NCBI GenBank assembly: GCA_900469345.1
Contig: UBWZ01000016.1
Coordinates: 1-64,000 of the forward strand
Direction: 5' to 3'
Length of the DNA stretch: 64,000 bases
DNA from: Hyphomicrobiales bacterium
GTDB taxonomy: Bacteria; Pseudomonadota; Alphaproteobacteria; Rhizobiales; Rhizobiaceae
The notes under the pieces: model-generated
What the model saw: the letters and a program-made list of their open reading frames with translations, nothing else
Database searches by the model: none
Told to the model about the DNA's origin: nothing
Position numbers and translations under genes: made by a program
Shown: positions 1-9,320 of the stretch, one piece after another
Layout: every line of letters begins with the position of its first letter
How positions within the stretch are numbered: the first letter of the stretch is position 1

Positions 1-155
1 CGAACAAGTCAACACTCGATTTCAAAAAACTGTCATTTTTCTTCCGCGAAGCCACGGCTGACCCTCCTGCACCGCCGAGACCTCCTGCAAAACAGGGCTT
101 TGATCCAGATCGCCCGAGTTGGTATGGAACGGCATGGCGAACAAGCGGAGCTGAC
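1..155. other. Left edge, no gene recognised
   Basis: I see no convincing gene in these bases. An open frame on the minus strand overlaps the next gene antisense and resembles no family I know. The last ten bases carry GGAG, which serves as ribosome binding site for the gene starting at 156. The promoter of that gene probably lies here, but I cannot place -35 and -10 boxes with confidence. Confidence 0.5.
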
Positions 156-1109
156 ATGCTGGTATTGAACGAAGAGCAGACACGGCGCGCGCTTCCATGG
201 GATGCGCTTATAGAGGCGCTGGAGCGGATGTTCCGGAGCGGTTGCGTGGTGCCGGTGCGACATCACCATGACATGGAGGTCCCCGGAGAGGCGACCGCCG
301 TCATGCTCCTGATGCCGGCCTGGGTCCCGGGCGAGCATATCGGCGTCAAGATCCTCAATCTGTTTCCCGACAATCACCGCCGGGCGCTTCCGACCATTAT
401 CGGCAGCTATCTTCTTTCCAGTGGCCGCACCGGCGAAATGCTGGCCATGGTGGAGGGCGGAGAGCTGACCGCGCGGCGGACGGCCGCGACCTCGGCTCTG
501 GCAGCCCGCTACCTGTCGCGGGAGGATTCCGAGACCATGCTAATGGCGGGCACCGGACGACTGTCGCTTAACCTGATGCAGGCGCATGCCGTGCATCGGC
601 CACTGAAGCGTTTTCTCGTCTGGGGTCGCAATGGGGACAAGGCGGAGGCGACGGCAGACCAGGCAAGGATGCTCGGGCTCGACGCAAAGGCGGTGACCGA
701 TCTTGGCGGCGCCGCTGCGGAGGCCGACATCATTTCCTGCGCCACCCTCTCCGAGGCGCCGCTGATCAAAGGGGAGTGGTTGAGGCCCGGGACGCATCTC
801 GACCTGGTCGGCGCCTTCAAGCCCGGCATGCGGGAAAGCGACGACGAGGCAGTGCAGCGCGCGATGGTGTTCGTCGATACCTATGCGGGCGCCCTGAAGG
901 AAGCAGGCGACATCGTGCAGCCGCTCAACGCCGGGATTATTGGGCGCGAAGACATCAGGGCGGAGCTGGCCGACCTGGTCGGCGGCCGACATGCGGGCCG
1001 GTCCGGGGCCGAGGACATCACGCTGTTCAAATCGGTCGGTGCGGCGGTGGAGGACCTGGCCGGCGCGGTGCTCGCCTACGAGCAGGCCAGGCAGGAGAGC
1101 CGGGCCTGA
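156..1109 (+). CDS. Ornithine cyclodeaminase / mu-crystallin family protein
   Basis: This 317-residue protein belongs to the ornithine cyclodeaminase / mu-crystallin family, cytoplasmic NAD(P)-dependent enzymes acting on amino acids or cyclic imino acids. Visible signatures are KILNLF near residue 65, the LTARRTAATSA segment at about 104-114, the nucleotide-binding glycine turn (GTG at 132-134) and DLVGAFKPGMRE, all in family order and at family length. A GGAG sits upstream of the ATG. The stop overlaps the hrpB start as TGATG, so the two are probably co-transcribed. Within the family, ornithine cyclodeaminase, delta1-pyrroline-2-carboxylate reductase and alanine dehydrogenase cannot be told apart by eye, so no gene symbol is given. 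Confidence 0.85.
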   Translation: MLVLNEEQTRRALPWDALIEALERMFRSGCVVPVRHHHDMEVPGEATAVMLLMPAWVPGEHIGVKILNLFPDNHRRALPTIIGSYLLSSGRTGEMLAMVEGGELTARRTAATSALAARYLSREDSETMLMAGTGRLSLNLMQAHAVHRPLKRFLVWGRNGDKAEATADQARMLGLDAKAVTDLGGAAAEADIISCATLSEAPLIKGEWLRPGTHLDLVGAFKPGMRESDDEAVQRAMVFVDTYAGALKEAGDIVQPLNAGIIGREDIRAELADLVGGRHAGRSGAEDITLFKSVGAAVEDLAGAVLAYEQARQESRA

Positions 1110-3589
1110 TGGCCCGACCATCCGGCTCCGTCGACGGCAGCCTGCCGGTACTGCCGGTCAGCGCCGTTCTTCCGCAGGTCGCCGAAGCGCTCGCGACGGG
1201 CCGGCGGGCGGTTCTGTCGGCACCGCCGGGCGCCGGCAAGACGACGCTGGTGCCGCTGCGACTGCTTGATGAGGCCTGGTGCACGGGCAAGATCATCCTG
1301 CTCGAGCCGCGGCGGCTTGCGGCCCGCGCCGCGGCGTCGCGGATGGCGTCGCTGCTGGGAGAGCCCGTCGGCGACAGGGTCGGCTACCGGATGCGACTCG
1401 ACAACCGGATTTCGGCCAGGACCCGCATCGAGGTGGTGACGGAGGGCGTGTTCGCCCGCACGATCCTCGACGATCCCGAGCTTGACGGCGTTTCCGTGGT
1501 GATCTTCGACGAGTTTCACGAACGGTCGCTCGATGCCGACTTCGGGCTGGCGCTGGCGCTCGACGTGCAGACCGGCCTGCGGGACGACCTGCGCATCCTA
1601 GTGATGTCCGCGACCCTCGACGTCGAACGGGTGACGGCGCTGCTCGACGGACCTCCCGTCATCCAGAGCGAAGGCCGCAGCTTTCCGATCGACACGCGGT
1701 ATCGCGAACGGCCTCCCGGCGAACGAATCGAGGATGCGATGGCGCACGCGATCACCGCGCTGCATGCGCAAGAGAGCGGCTCCATTCTCGCCTTTCTGCC
1801 CGGCCAGGCGGAAATCCGCCGTACGGCGGAGCGGCTCGAAAGCCGCCTCCCCGCCGACACGGCGATCGTGCCGCTGTTTGGCAATCTTACCCAGAAGGAA
1901 CAGGATCAGGCCATCCGGCCGGCACCCGAAGGCCAACGCAAGATCGTGCTGGCGACGTCGATTGCCGAGACGTCCATCACCATCGACGGGGTGCGGATCG
2001 TGATCGACAGCGGGCTTCAGAGGCTGCCGGTGTTCGAGCCCTCGACAGGCATCACCCGGCTTGAAACAGTGCGGGTGTCGCGCGCATCGGCCGACCAGCG
2101 GGCAGGCCGCGCCGGTCGAACCGAGCCCGGCATCGCCGTGCGGCTCTGGCATGCGGGGCAGACAGCAGCGCTCGAGCCCTTTACCCCGCCGCAGATCCTG
2201 GCGAGCGACCTGTCCGGACTGGTTCTCGACATGGCCCATTGGGGGGTGCACGATCCGGCCGGGCTTCCCTTTCTCGACCAGCCGCCCAGCTCCGCCTGGC
2301 GGGAAGCCATCGCGTTGCTTGGCGCGCTCGGGGCGCTGGATGGTTCGGGCGGCATGACGCCGAAGGGTCGCCTGATGCGCGAGCTTGCCTTGCCGCCGCG
2401 ACTGGCGGCCATGGTGATTTCGGCAGCGGCTCACGGCAACGGCCGAGATGCGAGCCTGCTGGCAGTACTATTGACGGAACAGGGCCTCGGCGGCAGCGAC
2501 GTCGATATGGACGAGCGGCTGCGGCGTTTTCGCGGAGAGCGGGGGGAGCGGGCCGACAGCGCCCGCAAGCTTGCCGAACGGCTTCTCGGGGCATTGCCCA
2601 AGCCTGCCGGTTCGACGGGATCGACCACGGCCGGACGCCTTCTCCTGCATGCCTATCCCGACCGGATCGCGCTGCAGCGTGGCGGACGAGGACGGTTCGT
2701 GCTCGCCAATGGTCGCGGCGCCGAGCTCGAGCAGACGGAGCGGCTGGCCGGGTCAACCATGCTGGTCGTCGCGGATCTCACCGGACGGGCGGCCCGGGCC
2801 CGCATCCTTGCGGCCGCAGAGGTCGACCGCGCCGACGTCGAGGCCGAAATGCCCGAGGCAATCGAGACAACCGACGACACTGTGTTCGATCACACCAGCC
2901 GACAGGTGCGATCGCGCCGGGTCACCCGGCTCGGCGCCATCGTTCTGGACGAGTCACCGTTGCCGCGCCCGAAAGGCGAGGCGGCAGCCCGGGCGCTTGC
3001 CGATGGAGTGCGCGAGTTCGGGCTGGGCGTGCTGCCGTTTTCCAAGGACGGCACCCAGATGCGCGACCGGATCGGCTTTCTGCATCGCTCGGTCGGCGAC
3101 CCTTGGCCCGACATGGGCGACGAGGCGCTGCTCGCCCGGCTGGAAGAGTGGTTCGTGCCGTTCCAGGGCAACGCTTCGGGCCTTGCCGCCATTGCGTCTT
3201 CCAGCCTGACGGACGGCCTGCGTTTACTCGTCCCGCACGAGCTCCTGAGGGATCTCAACCGCCTTGCCCCGACGCATTTCGAAGCGCCCACCGGCGAGCG
3301 GCACCCGATCCGCTACGATGGCGAGGAGCCGGTCCTGACCATAAGGGTTCAGCAGTTGTTCGGACTGAAGGCGCATCCGGCCATTGCGGGCGGAAGGCTT
3401 CCGCTCGTCCTCGAGCTGACGTCACCGGCGCACAGGTCGATCCAGACGACGCGAGATCTTCCGGGCTTCTGGGCGGGATCCTGGAAAGACGTGCGGGCCG
3501 ACATGCGCGGACGCTACCCAAAACATCCGTGGCCGGACGATCCCGCCAATGCAGCGCCCACCACCCGCGCCAAACCGCGCGGTACGTGA
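1109..3589 (+). CDS. hrpB: ATP-dependent helicase HrpB
   Basis: This is a DEAH-box superfamily 2 helicase of 826 residues, the usual length for HrpB. The Walker A motif (PPGAGKTT) is at about 39-46, the Walker B / DEAH-like box reads DEFH at 134-137, and motif III is MSATLD. The QRAGRAGR motif VI and the long HrpB-specific C-terminal half follow. The frame stays open upstream to 776, but that part lies antisense-like inside the previous gene; the ATG at 1109 overlaps the previous stop by one base and is chosen. HrpB probably acts on RNA, and its exact substrate in proteobacteria is poorly defined. Seventy-two bases separate it from actS. Confidence 0.93.
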   Translation: MARPSGSVDGSLPVLPVSAVLPQVAEALATGRRAVLSAPPGAGKTTLVPLRLLDEAWCTGKIILLEPRRLAARAAASRMASLLGEPVGDRVGYRMRLDNRISARTRIEVVTEGVFARTILDDPELDGVSVVIFDEFHERSLDADFGLALALDVQTGLRDDLRILVMSATLDVERVTALLDGPPVIQSEGRSFPIDTRYRERPPGERIEDAMAHAITALHAQESGSILAFLPGQAEIRRTAERLESRLPADTAIVPLFGNLTQKEQDQAIRPAPEGQRKIVLATSIAETSITIDGVRIVIDSGLQRLPVFEPSTGITRLETVRVSRASADQRAGRAGRTEPGIAVRLWHAGQTAALEPFTPPQILASDLSGLVLDMAHWGVHDPAGLPFLDQPPSSAWREAIALLGALGALDGSGGMTPKGRLMRELALPPRLAAMVISAAAHGNGRDASLLAVLLTEQGLGGSDVDMDERLRRFRGERGERADSARKLAERLLGALPKPAGSTGSTTAGRLLLHAYPDRIALQRGGRGRFVLANGRGAELEQTERLAGSTMLVVADLTGRAARARILAAAEVDRADVEAEMPEAIETTDDTVFDHTSRQVRSRRVTRLGAIVLDESPLPRPKGEAAARALADGVREFGLGVLPFSKDGTQMRDRIGFLHRSVGDPWPDMGDEALLARLEEWFVPFQGNASGLAAIASSSLTDGLRLLVPHELLRDLNRLAPTHFEAPTGERHPIRYDGEEPVLTIRVQQLFGLKAHPAIAGGRLPLVLELTSPAHRSIQTTRDLPGFWAGSWKDVRADMRGRYPKHPWPDDPANAAPTTRAKPRGT

Positions 3590-3661
3590 CACAATGCCGC
3601 TTCGGCGGCGGCCTGTTCTGGCATAAGAAGAGCCCCGTCGAAACGAACGCAAAGGGAGCTC

Positions 3662-4987
3662 ATGGCATTGACGGAAGACAAGGGAGTTCCGCTCCGGCAT
3701 GCCCAGTTCGGCAGCTCCAGCCGCCATATGCGGCTGCAGACCCTGGTACGGCTGCGCTGGCTCGCCGTTGCCGGCCAGACGGCGACGGTCCTGATCGTCG
3801 GCTTTATCCTGCAGTTTCCGCTGCCCATGATGGAAGCCGTCATCCTGATCGCCGCGTTGGCCGCGGCCAATCTGATGCTGGCGGCCTGGTTTCCGGCGAC
3901 CCACCGGCTGGGTCCGCATTCGGCCGCCGCCCTGCTGGGGTTCGATCTCCTGCAGATGGCGTCGCTCCTGTTTATCACAGGCGGGCTTGCCAATCCCTTC
4001 GCGCCGTTGATCTGCGTGCCGGTGATCATCTCGTTCGCATCCCAACCGATCCGGCATTCGGTGCTGCTGATCCTGTTTGCGCTCGCCTGCACGACCGTGC
4101 TTGCGCTGTCGCCCTATGACCTTCCATGGTATCCGGGCGACGCGCTGCGGATCCAGCCGGTGATGCAGCTGGGCGTCTGGTTTTCCATCGCTTCGATGAT
4201 GAGCTTTGCCGCCTTCTATGCCTACAAGGTCTCCCACGAGGCAACGCTGCTCGCCGACGCGCTGGCGGCGACGGAACTGGTGCTCGAGCGGGAAAAGCAT
4301 CTGTCGCAGCTGGATGGCCTTGCCGCCGCCGCCGCGCACGAACTGGGGACGCCGCTCGCGACGATCAGCGTCGTTGCCAAGGAAATGGAGCGGGAGTTGC
4401 AGGATGGCGACCGCTTCCGGGAGGACGTCCTGCTGCTGCGCAGCCAAACAGAGCGCTGCCGCGATATCCTGCGTCGTCTGACGTCGCTCTCCGCCGACAG
4501 CGAGGAGCATCTTCGGCGGCTGCCGCTCTCGTCCCTGATCGAGGAAGTGATCGCCCCGCATCGGCAGTTCGGGATCGAGATCGAGGTGGTAGAGCGCGGC
4601 GAGCGGGCCTCCGAGCCGGTCGGAAACCGCAATGCCGGCGTATTGTATGGCCTCGGCAACCTGATCGAGAATGCGGTCGACTATGCGAAGGCCAGGGTCA
4701 TCGTTACCGTTGCGCACAGCCCCAGCCGGGTGGCGATCACGATCGAGGACGACGGACCCGGATATGCGCCAGATATTCTTTCGCGGATCGGCGAACCCTA
4801 TATGACAACCAGACCCAGCGAGAACGAACGCGCCGGGGGCCTCGGGCTTGGCCTCTTCATCGCCAAGACGCTCCTTGAGCGGTCCGGTGCGTTCATTCGC
4901 TTCGGCAACAGGGCTTCCGGTGAACCGGGCGCGCGGATCGACGTAGAATGGCCTAGAGGGGCCATGGAGACGTCGAGCAACACATGA
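3662..4987 (+). CDS. actS: Redox-sensing histidine kinase ActS/RegB
   Basis: This membrane histidine kinase of the RegB/PrrB/ActS family has 441 residues. The N-terminal half has about six hydrophobic segments. The loop GGLANPF at 107-113 is the conserved quinone-sensing motif of RegB. The phosphorylated histidine is H226 in AAHELGTPLA, and the redox-active cysteine of the family is C266 in ERCRDIL. N-box (LIENAVDYA), DDGPG and GLGLGLFIA follow. In rhizobia the pair is called ActS/ActR and controls acid tolerance, carbon fixation and nitrogen metabolism in response to redox state. An AGGGAG ribosome binding site precedes the ATG. The gene ends in ATGATG, next to actR. Confidence 0.94.
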   Translation: MALTEDKGVPLRHAQFGSSSRHMRLQTLVRLRWLAVAGQTATVLIVGFILQFPLPMMEAVILIAALAAANLMLAAWFPATHRLGPHSAAALLGFDLLQMASLLFITGGLANPFAPLICVPVIISFASQPIRHSVLLILFALACTTVLALSPYDLPWYPGDALRIQPVMQLGVWFSIASMMSFAAFYAYKVSHEATLLADALAATELVLEREKHLSQLDGLAAAAAHELGTPLATISVVAKEMERELQDGDRFREDVLLLRSQTERCRDILRRLTSLSADSEEHLRRLPLSSLIEEVIAPHRQFGIEIEVVERGERASEPVGNRNAGVLYGLGNLIENAVDYAKARVIVTVAHSPSRVAITIEDDGPGYAPDILSRIGEPYMTTRPSENERAGGLGLGLFIAKTLLERSGAFIRFGNRASGEPGARIDVEWPRGAMETSSNT

Positions 4988-5052
4988 TGCCGCCCCATGA
5001 CGGGCGAAGCGCAACGGACCGCGGGGCAGGCATCCCGCAGAGAGAAAAAGAG

Positions 5053-5628
5053 ATGGAAACGCAACACGACCCCGGGACAGGACCAGTGCAGGGAGGGCTC
5101 GGCTCCGACACCTCGCTGCTGATCGTCGACGACGACGGACCGTTTTTGCGCCGTCTGGCGCGGGCCATGGAGAGCCGCGGCTTTTCGGTAGAAATCGCCG
5201 AATCGGTTGCCGAGGGGATCGCCAGGTCGAAAGCCCGTCCGCCCAAATACGCGGTCTGCGACCTACGGCTCGGGGACGGCAACGGCCTCGACGTGATCGA
5301 GGCTATTCGCGAAAGCCGCGAAGACACGAAGATCGTCGTGCTCACCGGCTACGGCAATATCGCGACGGCCGTGACGGCGGTGAAGCTGGGAGCGCTCGAT
5401 TATCTTGCAAAGCCGGCCGATGCGGACGACATCTTCCACGCTCTCACCCAGCAGCCGGGCGAAAAGGCCGACGTGCCGGAAAACCCGATGTCAGCGGATC
5501 GGGTGCGATGGGAGCACATCCAGCGCGTCTACGAAATGTGCGAACGCAATGTTTCCGAGACCGCACGCCGGTTGAACATGCATCGGCGGACCCTGCAGCG
5601 CATTCTTGCAAAGCGGGCACCGAAATAG
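5053..5628 (+). CDS. actR: Response regulator ActR/RegA
   Basis: This is the partner of ActS, a 191-residue response regulator of the RegA/PrrA/ActR type. The receiver has the acidic triad VDDD at 25-28, the phosphorylated D70, T98 and K120. A short proline-bearing linker leads to a Fis-type helix-turn-helix (NVSETARRLNMHRRTLQRIL, 166-185), nearly invariant in this family. The frame is open from 4984, overlapping the actS stop, but the ATG at 5053 follows a purine-rich AGAGAAAAAGAG and gives the family's usual N-terminus; the upstream start would add 23 residues. It ends one base before the stop of the convergent mmcB gene, with no terminator between them. Confidence 0.94.
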   Translation: METQHDPGTGPVQGGLGSDTSLLIVDDDGPFLRRLARAMESRGFSVEIAESVAEGIARSKARPPKYAVCDLRLGDGNGLDVIEAIRESREDTKIVVLTGYGNIATAVTAVKLGALDYLAKPADADDIFHALTQQPGEKADVPENPMSADRVRWEHIQRVYEMCERNVSETARRLNMHRRTLQRILAKRAPK

Positions 5629-5629
5629 C

Positions 5630-6118
5630 TCACATATCGTCGAAGCTTCGGCCGCTCGCCCATTCCGCCATCATCAGGCGATGAGCGGCCGCGCGGGAGA
5701 AATTGAGCATCATGGCCTTGCGTGAGGCGGGCGAGAGCCGGTGTTCGGGTGCATCGCGAACCAGATGGGCTCCGTAGCCATCCGACAGAAAGAGCCCGCA
5801 GTCTTCCGGAAAGATTTCCAGAGGCACGTCCTTGTGGGTGGCAAAGAACAGCCGGTCGCAGTGGTCGCGGTATTCCGGCCACTTGCGGTCAACACGGAAG
5901 TCCTCGACCGAGGTCTTGATTTCGACGACCCAGATCTCTCCCTTTTCAGAGACCGTGGCGAGATCCGCACGTCGGCCGCTGGCCAAAACAAGTTCCGGCA
6001 GGACAGCGTGACGCATGTCATGCAACAGAATCTGCAGCCCCTTTCGCACCATCATCGCACGGGCAGATTGCCGCCCGTCGATCAAGGGATTGTTACTGAC
6101 AAGGTTAAGTATAGTCAT
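5630..6118 (-). CDS. mmcB: MmcB family DNA repair protein
   Basis: This 162-residue protein resembles MmcB, a small alphaproteobacterial DNA repair protein with a restriction-endonuclease-like fold. The PD-(D/E)XK signature is readable as E43, D52 and then E66-I-K68 (VVEIKTS). Family members act in survival after DNA damage. The ATG at 6118 is preferred because the shorter N-terminus (MTILNL) fits the family; a GTG at 6133 would add five residues, and neither has an ideal ribosome binding site. I found no GTTC-N7-GTTC alphaproteobacterial LexA box in the 176 bases upstream, so SOS control is not evident. It converges on actR. Confidence 0.82.
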   Translation of the reverse strand: MTILNLVSNNPLIDGRQSARAMMVRKGLQILLHDMRHAVLPELVLASGRRADLATVSEKGEIWVVEIKTSVEDFRVDRKWPEYRDHCDRLFFATHKDVPLEIFPEDCGLFLSDGYGAHLVRDAPEHRLSPASRKAMMLNFSRAAAHRLMMAEWASGRSFDDM

Positions 6119-6294
6119 GCCGACCCACGCCACTCCCTAAGTTGTTGCAAAAACGCCATGCCTTTTTCCAATCATTCGCCAGTTGTCGCCGCAAGCACCG
6201 GCATGACTTGCCAAGCCCGGGCTTATGGAAAATAACCGAAGGTGAATGGTGCTCTCGCACCTGATTTTTCAATTCATTCACCCAAGAGATATCC

Positions 6295-6975
6295 ATGCGC
6301 ATCCGCAACAGCATGCTCGCATCCGGCCTGTTGGCAACACTTGCCCTCGCCGGCTGCTCCACAGTGTCCGACGCCACCGCTACGGCGCAGGCAGAAGCGC
6401 CTATCCAAGTCGAGACGGCGCAGATCTTCACCGACTCATACGGGACGGTCACGGATGCAGGATACACTCTCCCGGCTATCCCGATCAACCGCGTGAACAA
6501 GGAGTTCGTGCGCCAGATCGTTAACTACGACACGGTGGAAAAGCCGGGCACGGTCATCGTCAACACCCGTGAGCGCCATCTCTATTACGTCCTGCCGGGC
6601 GGACGCGCCATGCGCTACGGCATCGGCGTCGGCAAGCAGGGCTTTGCCTGGTCCGGCACCGCCTATGTCGCCTGGAAGCAGGAATGGCCGACCTGGCATC
6701 CGCCGAAAGAGATGGCCGCACGCCGTCCCGACGTGGCGCGCTATGTCGAAAACGGCATGGGACCGGGGATCAACAACCCGCTTGGCGCCCGCGCCATGTA
6801 TCTGTTCAACGAAAAGGGCCAGGACACGCTGTTCCGCCTGCATGGCACGCCGGAATGGGCGTCCATCGGTACGGCCGCCTCATCCGGTTGCATTCGCCTG
6901 ATGAACCAGGACGTGATCGATCTCTACAAGCGCGTGCGCCCCGGCCATGCCACCAAGGTCGTCGTGATCCAGTAA
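6295..6975 (+). CDS. L,D-transpeptidase, lipoprotein (YkuD domain)
   Basis: This 226-residue secreted lipoprotein carries a YkuD/ErfK L,D-transpeptidase domain, which makes 3-3 peptidoglycan cross-links or attaches proteins to peptidoglycan in the periplasm. The lipobox is LAGC with the acylated cysteine at C21. The catalytic motif runs from H183 (HGTPEW) to SSGCIRL, with nucleophile C199 and R201. Rhizobiales rely heavily on L,D-transpeptidases because they grow from the pole. The gene stands alone, with its own promoter region (6134-6294) and a strong terminator at 6999-7031. Confidence 0.93.
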   Translation: MRIRNSMLASGLLATLALAGCSTVSDATATAQAEAPIQVETAQIFTDSYGTVTDAGYTLPAIPINRVNKEFVRQIVNYDTVEKPGTVIVNTRERHLYYVLPGGRAMRYGIGVGKQGFAWSGTAYVAWKQEWPTWHPPKEMAARRPDVARYVENGMGPGINNPLGARAMYLFNEKGQDTLFRLHGTPEWASIGTAASSGCIRLMNQDVIDLYKRVRPGHATKVVVIQ

Positions 6976-6998
6976 GATCCGTCCAAACAGCTCCCATC

Positions 6999-7033
6999 AA
7001 AAGGCCGCCGGTTGATCACCGGCGGCCTTTTCC
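6999..7033. terminator. Bidirectional terminator between the L,D-transpeptidase gene and glcB
   Basis: A perfect 14-bp stem (AAAAGGCCGCCGGT, 6999-7012, with its complement at 7018-7031) encloses the five-base loop TGATC. The A-tract on the left and T-tract on the right make it work in both directions, which fits its place between convergent genes. Confidence 0.88.
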
Positions 7034-7053
7034 ATTCCCGGTCGGGACCGACT

Positions 7054-9234
7054 TCAGCCCTTGCGCTTTGCCTTCTGCTCAAGGCGGCGGCGATGCAGAA
7101 CAGGCTCGGTGTAACCGTTCGGTTGCTCACGCCCCTTTAGCACGAGGTCGAGCGCTGCCTGGAAGGCGACGGAGCCATCAAACCCTGCGGCCATCGGCTG
7201 GTAGAGCGGATCACCCGCGTTCTGGCCGTCGACCACAGCTGCCATGCGCTTCATGGTCTCGACGATCTGATCTTCCGTCACCAGCCCGTGGTGCAGCCAG
7301 TTGGCCATATGCTGGGAGGAAATGCGCAGCGTGGCACGGTCTTCCATCAGTGCCACATCGTTAATGTCCGGGACCTTGGAGCAGCCGACGCCCTGGTCGA
7401 TCCAGCGCACGACGTAGCCGAGGATGCCCTGAGCGTTGTTGTCGAGCTCACGCTGGATCTCCTCCGGCGTCCAGTTGGGACGCGTTGCGACGGGCACCGA
7501 CAGGATATCCGACAGCTTTGCGCGGTCCCGGCTTTTCAAACCGTCCTGGACGGCGGCAACATCCACCTTGTGATAGTGGGTGGCGTGAAGCGTGGCAGCG
7601 GTCGGCGACGGGACCCAGGCCGTGTTGGCGCCAGCCTTCGGGTGGGCAATCTTCTGTTCGAGCATGGCCGCCATCAGGTCCGGCATGGCCCACATGCCCT
7701 TGCCGATCTGCGCTCGCCCCGAGAGCCCGCATTCTAGACCAATATCGACATTCCAGTTTTCGTAAGCGGCGATCCAGGCCGCCTGCTTCATGTCGCCCTT
7801 GCGGATCATCGGGCCGGCTTCCATCGAGGTGTGGATCTCGTCGCCGGTTCGGTCCAGGAAGCCGGTGTTGATGAACACGACGCGTTCGCGCGCCGCACGA
7901 ATCGCCTCCTTGAGATTGATGGTGGTACGCCGCTCCTCGTCCATGATGCCCATCTTCATGCTGTTTGCGGGCAGACCGAGAACGTTCTCGACACGGGAGA
8001 AAATCTCGCAGGCGAACGCAACTTCCTCCGGACCGTGCATCTTCGGCTTGACTACATACATGGAGCCAAAGCGGGAGTTCTGCCGCCGGCCAGGATTGGA
8101 ACCAAGCCCGATGTCATGGATGGCGATCAGCGCCGTCACCATGGCATCCATGATGCCCTCGGGCACTTCCCTGCCCTCCCCATCGAGGACCGCAGGGTTG
8201 GTCATCAGATGCCCGACATTGCGAATCAGCATCAGCGAGCGGCGCTTCAGGATCTGGTTCGAGCCATCCTCCGACGTGTACGGCGTGTCGGGATTGAGCC
8301 GGCGGGTGAAACTGCTTTCGCCCTTCTTCACCTCCTCGCTCAGATCCCCCTTCATGAGGCCAAGCCAGTTGCGGTAGACAACGACCTTGTCCTCCGCATC
8401 CACGGCAGCAACCGAATCCTCGCAGTCCATGATCGTGGTGATCGCCGATTCGAGCCAAACGTCGGAGATCCTTGCCGGATCGCCGCCGCCGATCTCCGTC
8501 GACGCATCAATCACGACCTCGACATGCAGGCCGTGGTTCTTGAGGATAAGCCGGTCGGGTCCTGCAGCGGCCCCTGTATAGCCGGCAAACTGTGCGGGAT
8601 GGGCAAGCTCGACCGTCTGGCCTTCCTGGGCTGCCGCCCTCAGCCTGCCGTCGGTCACGACAAACGAGGTCACGTCCGTCCAGCTGGCACCGGACAAGGG
8701 GAAGGCCTGATCAAGAAATTCGCGCACCCAAGCGATAACCCTCGCCCCGCGCGCAGGGTTGTAGCCGCGAGCCTTCCCAGCGCCGTCATCTGCCGAAATG
8801 GCATCGGTGCCGTAAAGCGCGTCGTAGAGCGAGCCCCATCGGGCATTGGCCGCGTTGAGTGCATAGCGGGCATTCATCACCGGGACGACAAGCTGCGGAC
8901 CGGCGATCTCGGCGATTTCCGGATCGACATTGTCTGTGGCAACCGTGAAATCGGGGCCCTCGGGCAGGAGATATCCGATTTCTCTGAGGAAGCTCTCGTA
9001 GACTGCGAGGTCCGAAGGGGCGCCGTTCTTCCGGTACCAATCGTCCAGCTTTTCCTGCAAGGCATCGCGCTTGGCCAGCAACTCCCGGTTCCTCGGCGCC
9101 AGATCGCCGACAATGCCGGAGAAGCCGGCAAAGAACCGATCCGGGTCGACGCCGGTGCCGGGAAGCGCCTCGTTGACCAGGAAAGCGTGCAGTTCCTCGT
9201 CAATTTTCAGGCCGTTGCTGTCGATATATGCCAT
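7054..9234 (-). CDS. glcB: Malate synthase G
   Basis: This 726-residue protein is malate synthase of the G type, which condenses glyoxylate and acetyl-CoA to malate in the glyoxylate bypass and glycolate/allantoin use. Length matches the family (about 720). The signatures [41 protein letters not shown] and the C-terminal domain with [23 protein letters not shown] are all present. Start is ATG at 9234. It lies 86 bases downstream of the hydantoinase-like gene on the same strand and could be read with it. The shared terminator with the transpeptidase gene lies just beyond the stop. Confidence 0.97.
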   Translation of the reverse strand: MAYIDSNGLKIDEELHAFLVNEALPGTGVDPDRFFAGFSGIVGDLAPRNRELLAKRDALQEKLDDWYRKNGAPSDLAVYESFLREIGYLLPEGPDFTVATDNVDPEIAEIAGPQLVVPVMNARYALNAANARWGSLYDALYGTDAISADDGAGKARGYNPARGARVIAWVREFLDQAFPLSGASWTDVTSFVVTDGRLRAAAQEGQTVELAHPAQFAGYTGAAAGPDRLILKNHGLHVEVVIDASTEIGGGDPARISDVWLESAITTIMDCEDSVAAVDAEDKVVVYRNWLGLMKGDLSEEVKKGESSFTRRLNPDTPYTSEDGSNQILKRRSLMLIRNVGHLMTNPAVLDGEGREVPEGIMDAMVTALIAIHDIGLGSNPGRRQNSRFGSMYVVKPKMHGPEEVAFACEIFSRVENVLGLPANSMKMGIMDEERRTTINLKEAIRAARERVVFINTGFLDRTGDEIHTSMEAGPMIRKGDMKQAAWIAAYENWNVDIGLECGLSGRAQIGKGMWAMPDLMAAMLEQKIAHPKAGANTAWVPSPTAATLHATHYHKVDVAAVQDGLKSRDRAKLSDILSVPVATRPNWTPEEIQRELDNNAQGILGYVVRWIDQGVGCSKVPDINDVALMEDRATLRISSQHMANWLHHGLVTEDQIVETMKRMAAVVDGQNAGDPLYQPMAAGFDGSVAFQAALDLVLKGREQPNGYTEPVLHRRRLEQKAKRKG

Positions 9235-9320
9235 GCCGCTCTCCCTGTGCCATGTCTTTTTGCCAGGGTCAGATTGCGCGTGAGGCGGGGGCTGTCAATG
9301 AGGGCGACGCAAAAGCCTGC

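Noticed and set aside
33-377. Open frame of 114 codons on the minus strand at the left edge
   Set aside because: It is antisense to the start of the cyclodeaminase-like gene, has biased composition and matches no family.
2239-4119. Open frame of 626 codons on the plus strand
   Set aside because: It overlaps hrpB and actS in another frame and is full of arginine, the usual product of reading GC-rich DNA out of frame.
3422-5014. Open frame of 530 codons on the minus strand
   Set aside because: It is the antisense of actS and the hrpB end; no domain and no ribosome binding site.
6119-6294. SOS box upstream of mmcB
   Set aside because: No GTTC-N7-GTTC or close variant occurs on either strand.
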